Source: Methylophilus sp. DW102 (lineage in GTDB: Bacteria; Pseudomonadota; Gammaproteobacteria; Burkholderiales; Methylophilaceae). Taken from it: DNA of 64,000 nucleotides. The stretch is from NCBI RefSeq assembly GCF_037076555.1, contig NZ_AP029023.1, positions 2,914,001-2,978,000 on the forward strand, given 5' to 3'. The notes beneath the pieces were generated by a model that worked only from the letters and a program-made list of their open reading frames with translations, made no database searches and was not told the DNA's origin. This document shows positions 1 through 8,276 of the stretch, in pieces (position 1 is the stretch's first letter; every line of letters starts with the position of its first letter). The translations under genes and the position numbers were made by a program.

Positions 1-2136
1 CACAACGGCATTGATACCACAGGCATTTTGCGGGCGATTCGCAACAACCTGACCGGGCGCGGGCACGAAGGCGCCAGCACCATCACCATGCAGGTGGCTA
101 AAAACTTTTTCAGTAATCCAGATACGCCACGCAATCTATGGACCAAGATTAAAGAGGCCTTGCTGGCGATCAAAATTGAACATGCCATTAGCAAAGACAA
201 GATTCTGGAGCTCTATCTCAACCAGATTTACCTCGGTGAGCGCGCCTATGGTTTTGCGACCGCCGCCAAAACCTATTATGACAAAGACTTGAAACAACTG
301 AACCTGGCCGAAGCCGCGCTACTGGCAGGCTTGCCCAAAGCACCGAGCAAATACGATCCCTACATTCATCCTGACTACGCCATTAACCGTCAGCACGAAG
401 TACTCCGCGACATGCACCGCTATGGCATGATCTCTGATCAAGCCTATGAAGAAGCATTAAAGGCACCGCTTAAATTCCAGTCATCCAGACGCCAGATCCA
501 GGCACTGGGCGGGGAATACGTGGCCGAGATCGTCAGGGCAAGCTTGTATAAACGCTATGGTGAGAAGGCGTATACCAGCGGGCTGCGTGTTTACACCACT
601 ATCAATAGCAAACACCAGGCTGCTGCCAATACGGCCATGATTCAAGGCATCATCAATTTTGAGTTGCGGCACGGGTTCCGCGGCGCAGAGCAAATGTTGC
701 CATTACCGGCAACACTCAGGGCGTCGGAAGCCGCTGATTTATTGCGTGATTTTGTCACTTACAACCAATTTGTGCCCGCCTTGGTCACCAAGGTTGAACC
801 CAACCTGCTCACTTTGGTCACCAAGCGCGGCCAGGTGCTCAAACTGCAAGACAAATCATTGCTACTGGTCAAAAACCATATGCCGCCCGCCAAACCCACA
901 CCCTTGTCACTCAAGCCGGGCGCGGTCATTCGCGTGTATCAAAATGGTGAAGAATGGTCGGTAGTACAACTGCCAGAAGTGGAAAGTGGCTTTATGGCAC
1001 TCAATCCTGAAACCGGACAGGTACAAGCGCTGATCGGTGGCTTCAGTTTCCAGCGCAACAAATATAACCATGTCACCCAGGGTCGCCGTCAACCCGGCTC
1101 CAGCTTTAAACCATTTATTTATTCTGCCGCGCTTGAAAAAGGCTATTCCCCTGCCAGTGTGTTTGAAGACGCACCGATCAGTTTCACCTCCACCGAGACA
1201 GGCAGCAACAGTAGCTGGGAGCCGCGCAACTACGATGAAAAATATGCTGGCCCGATGCGTTTGCGTGAAGCACTGGCGCAATCCAAAAACACCATTTCAA
1301 TCCGGCTTATGAATGCGATTGGCGCGCGTTATGCCCAAAACTACCTGCGCAAATTTGGCTTCGACCCCAAGGATCACCCGGCCTATTTGTCTACCGCCTT
1401 GGGCGCGGGCTCAACCACGGTCTGGCAGCTGACGGCCGCGTATGCCACCTTTGCCAATAGTGGCTATCAGGTGCATCCTTACCTGATCGAAAAGATCACG
1501 GACAGCCGCGGCAAGGTGATTCAGGCCGTGCAACCAGGCAAACATGTCTCCGCCGAGCGGGTGATTGACCAGCGCAACGCTTTCATCATTACCACCATGC
1601 TACAAGACGTGGTGAGAGATGGGACTGCGCGCGCAGCACTGTCATTGCGCCGCCCCGACATTGCCGGTAAAACTGGCACCACCAACGACCAGTTTGATGC
1701 CTGGTTTGCTGGCTACCACCCAAAAGAGGTGGCAGTCGCGTGGGTGGGTTATGACAACCCGCACAACCTGGGCCGAGGCGAAACCGGTGGCCGCGCAGCT
1801 TTACCTATCTGGATACGCTATATGCAGCAAACCCTGTCAGGTCAGCCGATTTATCAATACAAAGTGCCTGAGGGCGTCTTGCAATTGAAAGTAGATGCTT
1901 ACACCGGAGCGCAGATCAGCGAAGACGATGCGGGCATTTATGAGTATTTTTATGAAGAGCACTTGCCACAATCCAAACCCGAAACACTGCCTGGCTTGTT
2001 TGACCCGGAGGGTGAACATGCGCCCGAAGAGGAAGAGCCCTCCTTTTTGGAGCGCCTGATCGGCGAACACAGTGGCAACAATGAGGATAGAAAACTGCCA
2101 GCCAATCCGGCAGCCAAGCTGCTGAGCCCGAATTAG
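1..2136 (+). CDS. mrcA: Penicillin-binding protein 1A, 5'-truncated by the window edge
   Basis: Class A PBP that polymerises glycan strands and cross-links peptides in the periplasm while anchored in the inner membrane. The reading frame is open from base 1, so the membrane anchor and the first part of the glycosyltransferase domain lie outside the window. Visible GT51 sequence includes EGASTITMQVAKNFF and the KILELYLNQIYLGERAYG block. The transpeptidase motifs are present in order: SSFK (nucleophile Ser codon at 1099), SKN (1282-1290) and KTG (1669-1677). The tail after the transpeptidase domain is acidic and low-complexity, as in many proteobacterial PBP1A proteins. About 711 residues are visible. 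Family assignment is secure; 1A rather than another class A paralogue is inferred from overall resemblance. Confidence 0.93.
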   Translation, partial: HNGIDTTGILRAIRNNLTGRGHEGASTITMQVAKNFFSNPDTPRNLWTKIKEALLAIKIEHAISKDKILELYLNQIYLGERAYGFATAAKTYYDKDLKQLNLAEAALLAGLPKAPSKYDPYIHPDYAINRQHEVLRDMHRYGMISDQAYEEALKAPLKFQSSRRQIQALGGEYVAEIVRASLYKRYGEKAYTSGLRVYTTINSKHQAAANTAMIQGIINFELRHGFRGAEQMLPLPATLRASEAADLLRDFVTYNQFVPALVTKVEPNLLTLVTKRGQVLKLQDKSLLLVKNHMPPAKPTPLSLKPGAVIRVYQNGEEWSVVQLPEVESGFMALNPETGQVQALIGGFSFQRNKYNHVTQGRRQPGSSFKPFIYSAALEKGYSPASVFEDAPISFTSTETGSNSSWEPRNYDEKYAGPMRLREALAQSKNTISIRLMNAIGARYAQNYLRKFGFDPKDHPAYLSTALGAGSTTVWQLTAAYATFANSGYQVHPYLIEKITDSRGKVIQAVQPGKHVSAERVIDQRNAFIITTMLQDVVRDGTARAALSLRRPDIAGKTGTTNDQFDAWFAGYHPKEVAVAWVGYDNPHNLGRGETGGRAALPIWIRYMQQTLSGQPIYQYKVPEGVLQLKVDAYTGAQISEDDAGIYEYFYEEHLPQSKPETLPGLFDPEGEHAPEEEEPSFLERLIGEHSGNNEDRKLPANPAAKLLSPN

Positions 2137-2162
2137 CAATCAATCTACGAAAAGCCTAAAGT

Positions 2163-2798
2163 ATGTTTGATGATTTTACGAGTGACTTGAGGCAAGAAAT
2201 TGCCCAATCTGCCGCGCGCCTGATGTTTGAAGAAGGCATCAGTGACTATGCGCGCGCCAAACGCAAAGCCATCAAAGCCATGGGCATCACGCAAGATGCA
2301 CCCTTGCCGACCAACGGCGAAATTGATGCGGCCTTGCGTGAATATCACGCGCTTTACGCAGATGAAAGCGATGCCGCTCACCTGCTGGAACTGCGGCAGG
2401 CCGCGCTGCATACCATGCGGCTATTGCAGAAATTCCAGCCCTATCTGACTGGCGCCGTCATGGAAGGCACCGCCGGGCCCCATGCCGATACCGAAATCCA
2501 TGTCTTTGCCGAGAGCGACAAAGAACTGGAAATCTACCTGCTTAACCAGAATATCCCCTACCGCCTAGACGAACAGCACTACCGCATGTCAGACCGTCCG
2601 AGCAAACAAAAGCACGAATTGCTACGCAAACGGGTGCCGGTGGTACTGGTAGAAACCCGGTACGGTACGCAACGCATCAGTATTTTTGAAGCCGACGACC
2701 TGCGTACCGCCCCGCGTAAACACGGGGAAAAGGCGGGAATACACCGGATGACGCTGGCGCAGGTGGAAGCGCTGCTGAAACCGATCCTGACTGAATAA
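2163..2798 (+). CDS. Conserved protein of unknown function (211 aa)
   Basis: Starts 26 bases after the PBP1A stop, probably in the same transcript. The product is soluble, without signal peptide or membrane segment. The first half is helical and rich in Ala, Arg and Glu. The central part (about residues 95-150) has a beta-strand-rich pattern containing GAVMEGTAGPHADTEIHVFA, which looks loosely like a nucleotidyltransferase fold: a Gly-rich turn followed by acidic residues between strands. I do not recognise a characterised family, and that resemblance is only a guess. Codon use matches the neighbours, so this is an ordinary resident gene. Confidence 0.8.
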   Translation: MFDDFTSDLRQEIAQSAARLMFEEGISDYARAKRKAIKAMGITQDAPLPTNGEIDAALREYHALYADESDAAHLLELRQAALHTMRLLQKFQPYLTGAVMEGTAGPHADTEIHVFAESDKELEIYLLNQNIPYRLDEQHYRMSDRPSKQKHELLRKRVPVVLVETRYGTQRISIFEADDLRTAPRKHGEKAGIHRMTLAQVEALLKPILTE

Positions 2799-2841
2799 TA
2801 AGATTGCCGCAGCTCGACTGCGCGTGACATCCCTCATTTAA

Positions 2842-3150
2842 CAACTCAACCTGGTTGCAGAGATTCCCGTGCTCTTGCCTGAGGAATGCCTTCAAGTGCT
2901 GCTCTCCTCACCTCAACTGCATATTGAACGCATCGTCTTCAAGGGGCATTCATCGCCAGCGGACTTCAAGGATGACCAAGCGCAAGCTGCGTGGTTATTG
3001 CTCTTGCAAGGTGAAGGAGAACGGGCATTTGAAGAAGGCATCCTCAGCCTGAAAGCTGGAGATTGTTTGAATATTACCGCTAAACACAGGGTGAAATGGT
3101 CCTAGCCAAACAGAGAGACCCTCTGACTAGCCGTGTTTTATGAAGGATAA
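2842..3150 (+). pseudogene. Decayed cupin-domain gene
   Basis: The longest open stretch starts at GTG 2869 and ends at TAG 3103 (78 aa). The frame carries on past that stop: TAG 3103, then PNRETL, then TGA 3124, then LAVFYEG and TAA at 3148. Small cupins of this kind normally end in a stretch like W-x-x-P-N-x-x-T-x-W-L-A-V-F-Y, so the TGA sits where a Trp (TGG) is expected and the TAG interrupts the same strand. The core still reads as a cupin (IERIVFKGHSSPADF, WLLLLQGEGERAFEEG, LSLKAGDCLNI). The usual His-rich metal site before the last strands is shortened (ITAKHRVKW). No ATG is available: the frame opens at 2842 after a TAA. I read it as a recently inactivated gene. Confidence 0.72.
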
Positions 3151-3391
3151 GCGTTACTGGCCAGGTTGTTAGGCAGCATAGAAAATCGTTGCGTAGGGAG
3201 GCATGCCTGCACAGTAAACAATGCGTGTTTTCTTCTGATAGCCAATCCCATCGCAACAAGAATCTAAAGTGTGCGATCACTTTGATGCTTGTCCTCAGAG
3301 AACCCCGAGAAAAACCTGAATAAACGCCTGAGTTTTTCTGATCCAGGCATCCGCACCGCTTCTTAAATCACTAGTGCACAGATTTGATCAA

Positions 3392-3427
3392 GTAGCCTCA
3401 TCTGCGTTGCACATCATCCGAGGCTAC
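3392..3427 (-). terminator. Hairpin just after the TolC-family gene
   Basis: An 8-bp perfect inverted repeat (GTAGCCTC at 3392-3399, GAGGCTAC at 3420-3427) lies directly downstream of the stop of the minus-strand outer-membrane gene. There is no T-run after it, so it may stabilise the 3' end rather than terminate. In the rest of 3151-3391 I see no gene. Confidence 0.35.
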
Positions 3428-3428
3428 C

Positions 3429-5183
3429 TTACTGCATGCTAATCTGCGTATAGCCCAACACCGTTCCAGTGGCAAAGGTCAGGTCTATCAGGGCAATCTG
3501 ATAGTCATTAATGGCGCGAATTTCCTTGATTTGCGCCTCGCCTAGCCGCGTCAGTGTTTCCAGCACTTCGGTCATGGTACGCAAGCCTTCATTAAACTGC
3601 TTGAGTTCGGCTTCGTAGTTATAGCCGGCGATCATCACCTGCTGGCGTGCCGCGAGGATGCGCTGCCAGTTTTGCTCAAGCTTATCCAAGGCGTCGTGAA
3701 TTTCGCGTTTGACGGTCAGCGCTTGCAGCGTTTTGTTAGTCAAGCGCTGCATACGCTGGGCAATGGCTTTATCCAGCTTGGCTTTGCGCGCTTCATTGCT
3801 CACTGGCATTTCAAACTTCAGGCCCACGGACCAGTCATTGTATTGGCCATTCAGCAAATCCTGACCGATATTGCCTGCCCGGTTGGCAGAACTGGACAGG
3901 GCGCCGTATTGGTAATCCAGCGTAAACATCGGCAGGGTCTGATTTTGCAGATAATCAATTTGTAATTGATCTGCGCTCAGTTTGAGCTCCTGATCGAGTA
4001 GCTCGATGCGGCTATCCAACGCATCTTTGAGCAGTTTTTCACGGTCAAACTCAAACTTTACCAGATTGGGCGTGGTAGAAGGTACCCACGGCAAACTAGT
4101 CATGCCTTGCTCCGGCAGTTCGTTGAGCAGGAACTGTAACTGGCGCTGTGCCAGCTTGAGGTTGGTTTCGGCAATAATCAGCGCTTCCATGCGATCCGCG
4201 ACACCAATTTCAGCACGGTTGACTTCAATCGCGGCGGTGAGACCCTCCTGCACGCGGCGTTTGACCATGGCCAGATTTTGGCTTGCATATTCGTACTGGT
4301 TGCGGCGCACATCCAGGGCCGCCCAAGCCTCGTATAAATCCCAGTAGGCTTTATCCACCATGGTGACTATACGAATGCTTTGCAACCGCGTTCTGAGCTG
4401 GGCGCTATCCTGATCAAGTGCTGCAATGCGGATGCTGGCCTCGTTCACCTGTCGCCCGGCATTACGCAACAACGGCTGGCTAAAGGAGAAGCGCAAAGCA
4501 CTGCGGTATTGGTCACTGGCCAGACTGCCCTTGCTCTGGTAGTTTTCCAGTGGCGCACTCAGGGTAACGCTACCACCCGTTCTTAACGGCACTTTGATGC
4601 CCGTTTCCAACTCCCAAAACTCCTTGTTTTGGGCTGCCGGATTCAGTTTGACCAGCTCGCTATCCAGCGCAGGGTTATCAGACTTTAGAATCACTTTGTC
4701 ACCCGCCATCGCAGGCAAGTCTTTCTGGCCATATTTGGCGTAGGCAAAAATGACCTGGTCAAACTTGGCCTGCTCTTCACGCAACGATTGCGCAGCAATG
4801 GTCGGGTCGATTTTGGCCACTTGCAGATTAAGATTGTTTTGCAACGCCTTCTGCCGCACATCCGCAATACTCAGTTGCGGCCCTTGCTTGGGTGCATTAC
4901 TGAGCATATTTGCAGTTTCTGGCGAGTCAAACGGTTGCAGCGCACTTTTCAGGTCTATCACTACCGGCTTATTGCGTTGTTGCTGCTGTTGTTTGACCGC
5001 ATCATGCAGCGGCACACCCTTGCCCTTGGCATATGGCTCCAGGCCGCGGCCTTCTGTGTTCTGCAATCGCTGGCGCGCCCGGCTGTCACTCAATGACTCA
5101 TCCGCACCGACAACTGTGGCCAATAGCATACTGGCCAGACCAAACAGCCTAGTCAAAACCGGTATTTGCACACCACGCTTCAT
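3429..5183 (-). CDS. TolC-family outer membrane efflux protein
   Basis: Last gene of a three-gene export operon. It should form the outer-membrane channel and periplasmic tunnel for the HlyD and ABC partners upstream. At 584 residues it is long for a TolC relative because of an N-terminal extension of about 120 residues that includes a Gln-rich run near residue 66. A signal peptide ends around residues 25-27. The remainder shows the duplicated TolC pattern of long amphipathic helices (for example LRTRLQSIRIVTMVDKAYWD) separated by strands. The start ATG overlaps the HlyD stop by 4 bases (ATGA), implying translational coupling. Substrate unknown. Confidence 0.88.
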   Translation of the reverse strand: MKRGVQIPVLTRLFGLASMLLATVVGADESLSDSRARQRLQNTEGRGLEPYAKGKGVPLHDAVKQQQQQRNKPVVIDLKSALQPFDSPETANMLSNAPKQGPQLSIADVRQKALQNNLNLQVAKIDPTIAAQSLREEQAKFDQVIFAYAKYGQKDLPAMAGDKVILKSDNPALDSELVKLNPAAQNKEFWELETGIKVPLRTGGSVTLSAPLENYQSKGSLASDQYRSALRFSFSQPLLRNAGRQVNEASIRIAALDQDSAQLRTRLQSIRIVTMVDKAYWDLYEAWAALDVRRNQYEYASQNLAMVKRRVQEGLTAAIEVNRAEIGVADRMEALIIAETNLKLAQRQLQFLLNELPEQGMTSLPWVPSTTPNLVKFEFDREKLLKDALDSRIELLDQELKLSADQLQIDYLQNQTLPMFTLDYQYGALSSSANRAGNIGQDLLNGQYNDWSVGLKFEMPVSNEARKAKLDKAIAQRMQRLTNKTLQALTVKREIHDALDKLEQNWQRILAARQQVMIAGYNYEAELKQFNEGLRTMTEVLETLTRLGEAQIKEIRAINDYQIALIDLTFATGTVLGYTQISMQ

Positions 5184-6493
5184 TTACTTGCCCCAACGCC
5201 AGCAGGCAGATTGAGCGGTGCAGGCTCATGCGGGATTCTGGGCGGGAAGCCATTGAGCAGGCGCCACAATTCATAGCCTATCGTCACTTTCTCCAACAAT
5301 ACCCAACCCTTGGCACTGATACCCTGACGCAAAAAGCGGGCTTCTGGCCATTGCGGCGTGCCTTCTTTATGGATCACCATGATACGGAAATGCCCGGTGC
5401 CATTGTCAGTCGGGTCAACGAAAGCAATTTTGCCCTCAAAAGTGCCCACACCGACTTGCGCCCAGCCAGGCACCTGAATCGCAGGCCACCCCTCAAATTC
5501 GAGACGCACAACACTGTCGCGAGTAATCAGTGGCGCATCACGGCCATCAACCCATAACTCCACGGCACGCTGAGAGGTATGTGGCACAATAATCAGCAAT
5601 GGATCACCTTGCTTGATTATCTGGGATTGTGAATTGACCGGTAAACGGAAAATCGTGCCATCGCGGGGCGCGATGATTTTCTGCATGTTTTGCCGCGCCA
5701 GTGAAATCTCGGAGCTGTGCAGGCTGTTTTCAGCATCTGAGACCTCGCCTTTGATTTTGTTGATATTGGCCGTGACCGAATCCAGATATGCTTGCGTATC
5801 GGCACGCACCTGCCGAATTTCTGCCTGTGCCGACTGCGCCTCGGCCATAGCCGATTGCAGTTGAGCCTGCACGCTATTCAAGTTTCGGCTGGCAATCGTA
5901 TGGTCACGCTCAGCCACTTCGGTGTCTCGCTTGGAAACCAGGCCATCGCCCAGTAGGCGTTGCATACGCTTGACCTGCATCGTGGCAGCATCCAGCGTTG
6001 CTTGAGCAGAGTTCACCGCTTCACGTGCACTGAGAATTTTTTGGTTAGCGACATCCAACTTGTATTGGGCGGCTGTGATTTTGGCATCACGGCCGGCGGC
6101 CAGGTTGTCACGCTGCACCGAGTAAGCTGATAACTCGCTTTGCTTGGAAGCGAGTTTGTCCTCCAGGTTATCGCGCTGCGCTTGCAGGCGCTGCCTGAAG
6201 TTAGGATCAGTATCGCTGATTTCCAGCAATACATCGCCTTGCTTCACTTGCGAGCCTTCTTGCACATACCAGTGCTGGATGAGCCCGCTCACGGGGGCAT
6301 CGACGGTTTGCACCCGCTCGGAAGGAGAATAGGCCGTGACCTTGCCTAGCGCGGTCACGTTTTGTTGCCATGGCAGAGGCAAAAAAGCAAGGGGCAGCAC
6401 AACGAGCAGCCAGGCCATGCGTTTGATCCAAACCCTTAAATGCTCAGGGGTTTGTACGCTTTGTGTCAGCATACTTTCAACCGTATTACTCAT
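5180..6493 (-). CDS. HlyD-family membrane fusion protein
   Basis: Periplasmic adaptor of a type 1 secretion-like system, joining the inner-membrane ABC protein to the TolC-like channel. There is one membrane segment near residues 28-46 (MAWLLVVLPLAFLPL). It is followed by a biotinyl-lipoyl half-motif (PVSGLIQHWYVQEGSQVKQG), a long coiled coil (about residues 120-270) and the second lipoyl half with APRDGTIFRLPV near residue 275. The C-terminal beta-barrel region contains GISAKGWVLLEKVTIGYELWR. It overlaps the ABC gene by 8 bases and the TolC gene by 4. No cargo protein is encoded next to the operon. Confidence 0.9.
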   Translation of the reverse strand: MSNTVESMLTQSVQTPEHLRVWIKRMAWLLVVLPLAFLPLPWQQNVTALGKVTAYSPSERVQTVDAPVSGLIQHWYVQEGSQVKQGDVLLEISDTDPNFRQRLQAQRDNLEDKLASKQSELSAYSVQRDNLAAGRDAKITAAQYKLDVANQKILSAREAVNSAQATLDAATMQVKRMQRLLGDGLVSKRDTEVAERDHTIASRNLNSVQAQLQSAMAEAQSAQAEIRQVRADTQAYLDSVTANINKIKGEVSDAENSLHSSEISLARQNMQKIIAPRDGTIFRLPVNSQSQIIKQGDPLLIIVPHTSQRAVELWVDGRDAPLITRDSVVRLEFEGWPAIQVPGWAQVGVGTFEGKIAFVDPTDNGTGHFRIMVIHKEGTPQWPEARFLRQGISAKGWVLLEKVTIGYELWRLLNGFPPRIPHEPAPLNLPAGVGASK

Positions 6494-8168
6494 GCTGACC
6501 TCCTGCCACGTCTGTCGCCGCTTGGCTTTGCAGATGAATGACTTGCTTGCATTGCTGGGCGATATGCTGATATCGCGTGGTGATCAACACCATCCAGTCC
6601 TGCTGATGACGCTTAAGCAACATCAGCACCTGATCCAGCTCATGTTGCGCCAGCTGATCCAGCAGGCCATCAATGATTAATACATCCGGTTGACCCAGCA
6701 TCGCACGGGCAAGCATTAACCGTTGTAACTGTGTATGCGTCATCGGTGCGCCAAAGTCAGTCAAGACTGTTTCTACCCCATTGGGCAGCTTGCTGATTTC
6801 TTGCCACAACCCAAGCACCTGCAGTAACTCAATCACCTGATCAAGTGTCACCTCTGGCCGTTGCAACCTCAGATTATCCAGAATAGAGCCATGCTGCCAC
6901 TCGACTTTGTTCGCCACGCCAATCCGGTCACGCAAATGTGCCAGGTCAAGCTGGCGCACATCAATGTCGTTGTAGCTGACATGTCCTTGCAGCGGCTGCC
7001 TCATACCGGTGATCAGCTCCAGCAACGTCGTTTTACCGCTGCCTAAGCCACCGATCAACGCCAGGCTCTCACCACGTTGCAAGTGAAAACTCAGGTTGCT
7101 GACCAAAGCAGCTTGATCCGCGTGTTGAAAAGTCAGCTGATGCACCTTCAGGGTAGTGTAGCCTTCCTGACCTGACTGATGCTCCCCAGAGCGCTCTACA
7201 GGCAAGGTTTCCAGCACACCAAGTTTATCGACCGCCGCAAGCAGATCATAGAAATACTCCAGCTTGGTCACAAATCGCACAAACGCAGAAAGCACCCCAA
7301 AAATAATCAGCTCTGCGGCAACAAACTGGCCCAGATTGATCTGGCCTTTAATCACCAGTGTCCCGCCTAATATCAGCATGCCCGTACCAATCAAGGCATA
7401 GAGGCCCACCGCGCCTATCAGTTGCATCATGAGTACTTTAAAGTGCTTGGTCCTGACTTGCAGATAGCCTTCTGCAAGCTGCGCGGTATTCGCCGTGTTG
7501 CGCTGAGTCGCACCATAAAACTTTGAGAGCCATTTATTGCGGGCAATGGTTTCCAGCCAGGCCGCCATTTCATATTTGGCTTTAGACTCTTTGATCGATG
7601 TCTCTTCAGCCTGTTTACCCAAGCCAAAAATAATCACCCACAACACAATCAGCATGAGGATCACCAAAATGCCAAAATACAGACTATAAAAAAGCAGCAC
7701 AATGCTGCCGATGATGCCTTGCAACAAGGCGGTCAAGCCAACCGTGAGCAAAGTCGCCATCGATTTCTGCACGGTTTGAATATCAAAATAACGATTCACC
7801 AGTTCTACCGGATTGAATTTGTCATACACAGAAATATGAATTTGCCCGGTATTTTGCGCAATCTGTAAGCTATACCGTACAAAAAGCCGTCGCTGGATCA
7901 TCTCAACCAGAAAACTCTCAATCGCATAAATCGCACCAGACAACGCCAGCAAACAAAACAGGATAAACCCCACTACGTACAGCGGCTGCAATACGCCGCC
8001 CATGGTGACGATATTCACCATCGCCTGCACGGCAACAGGAGTCGCGATACCCAGCACACCGTAAGCCGCAGTTAAATAAAACAGCAGCAAAATGTCCTGT
8101 TTTTCAAATGAGAGTAATTTGACGACTCTTTGAAAAGGGCTGAGAGATGTTGTATGAATGTTTGCCAT
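6486..8168 (-). CDS. ABC exporter, fused permease and degenerate ATPase
   Basis: First gene of the export operon. The membrane domain occupies residues 1-320 (about six segments, first near 27-50) and the nucleotide-binding domain about 340-560. Walker A is intact (GGLGSGKT, 373-380). Four other ATPase motifs are changed. The Q-loop Gln position is Asn420. The LSGGQ signature reads MTHTQ (476-480). The catalytic Glu after Walker B is Gly501 (VLIIDGLLD). The H-loop His is Thr531 (LITTR). The rest of the Walker B region and the RLMLARAML helix are well kept, so the gene is under constraint and is not a random pseudogene. There is no C39 peptidase domain. It may hydrolyse ATP poorly or act structurally; similar changes may be shared by its subfamily. 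Confidence 0.88.
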   Translation of the reverse strand: MANIHTTSLSPFQRVVKLLSFEKQDILLLFYLTAAYGVLGIATPVAVQAMVNIVTMGGVLQPLYVVGFILFCLLALSGAIYAIESFLVEMIQRRLFVRYSLQIAQNTGQIHISVYDKFNPVELVNRYFDIQTVQKSMATLLTVGLTALLQGIIGSIVLLFYSLYFGILVILMLIVLWVIIFGLGKQAEETSIKESKAKYEMAAWLETIARNKWLSKFYGATQRNTANTAQLAEGYLQVRTKHFKVLMMQLIGAVGLYALIGTGMLILGGTLVIKGQINLGQFVAAELIIFGVLSAFVRFVTKLEYFYDLLAAVDKLGVLETLPVERSGEHQSGQEGYTTLKVHQLTFQHADQAALVSNLSFHLQRGESLALIGGLGSGKTTLLELITGMRQPLQGHVSYNDIDVRQLDLAHLRDRIGVANKVEWQHGSILDNLRLQRPEVTLDQVIELLQVLGLWQEISKLPNGVETVLTDFGAPMTHTQLQRLMLARAMLGQPDVLIIDGLLDQLAQHELDQVLMLLKRHQQDWMVLITTRYQHIAQQCKQVIHLQSQAATDVAGGQHE

Positions 8169-8228
8169 AATAAGAATTGTTGTTAACTAGGCCCTGTAAA
8201 TGGATAACAACCGTTTATATTAGTTCCC

Positions 8229-8258
8229 AAAAAAAAACGGCTCTAACTAGAGCCGTTT
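8229..8258 (-). terminator. Rho-independent terminator of torF-glnK-amtB
   Basis: A 10-bp perfect stem (8235-8244 with 8249-8258) has an AACT loop and is followed on the minus strand by a run of U (A-run 8229-8237 on plus). It sits 19 bases past the amtB stop. It also lies just upstream of the ABC exporter start, separating the two minus-strand operons. Confidence 0.88.
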
Positions 8259-8276
8259 CTTTATACCACACAACGA

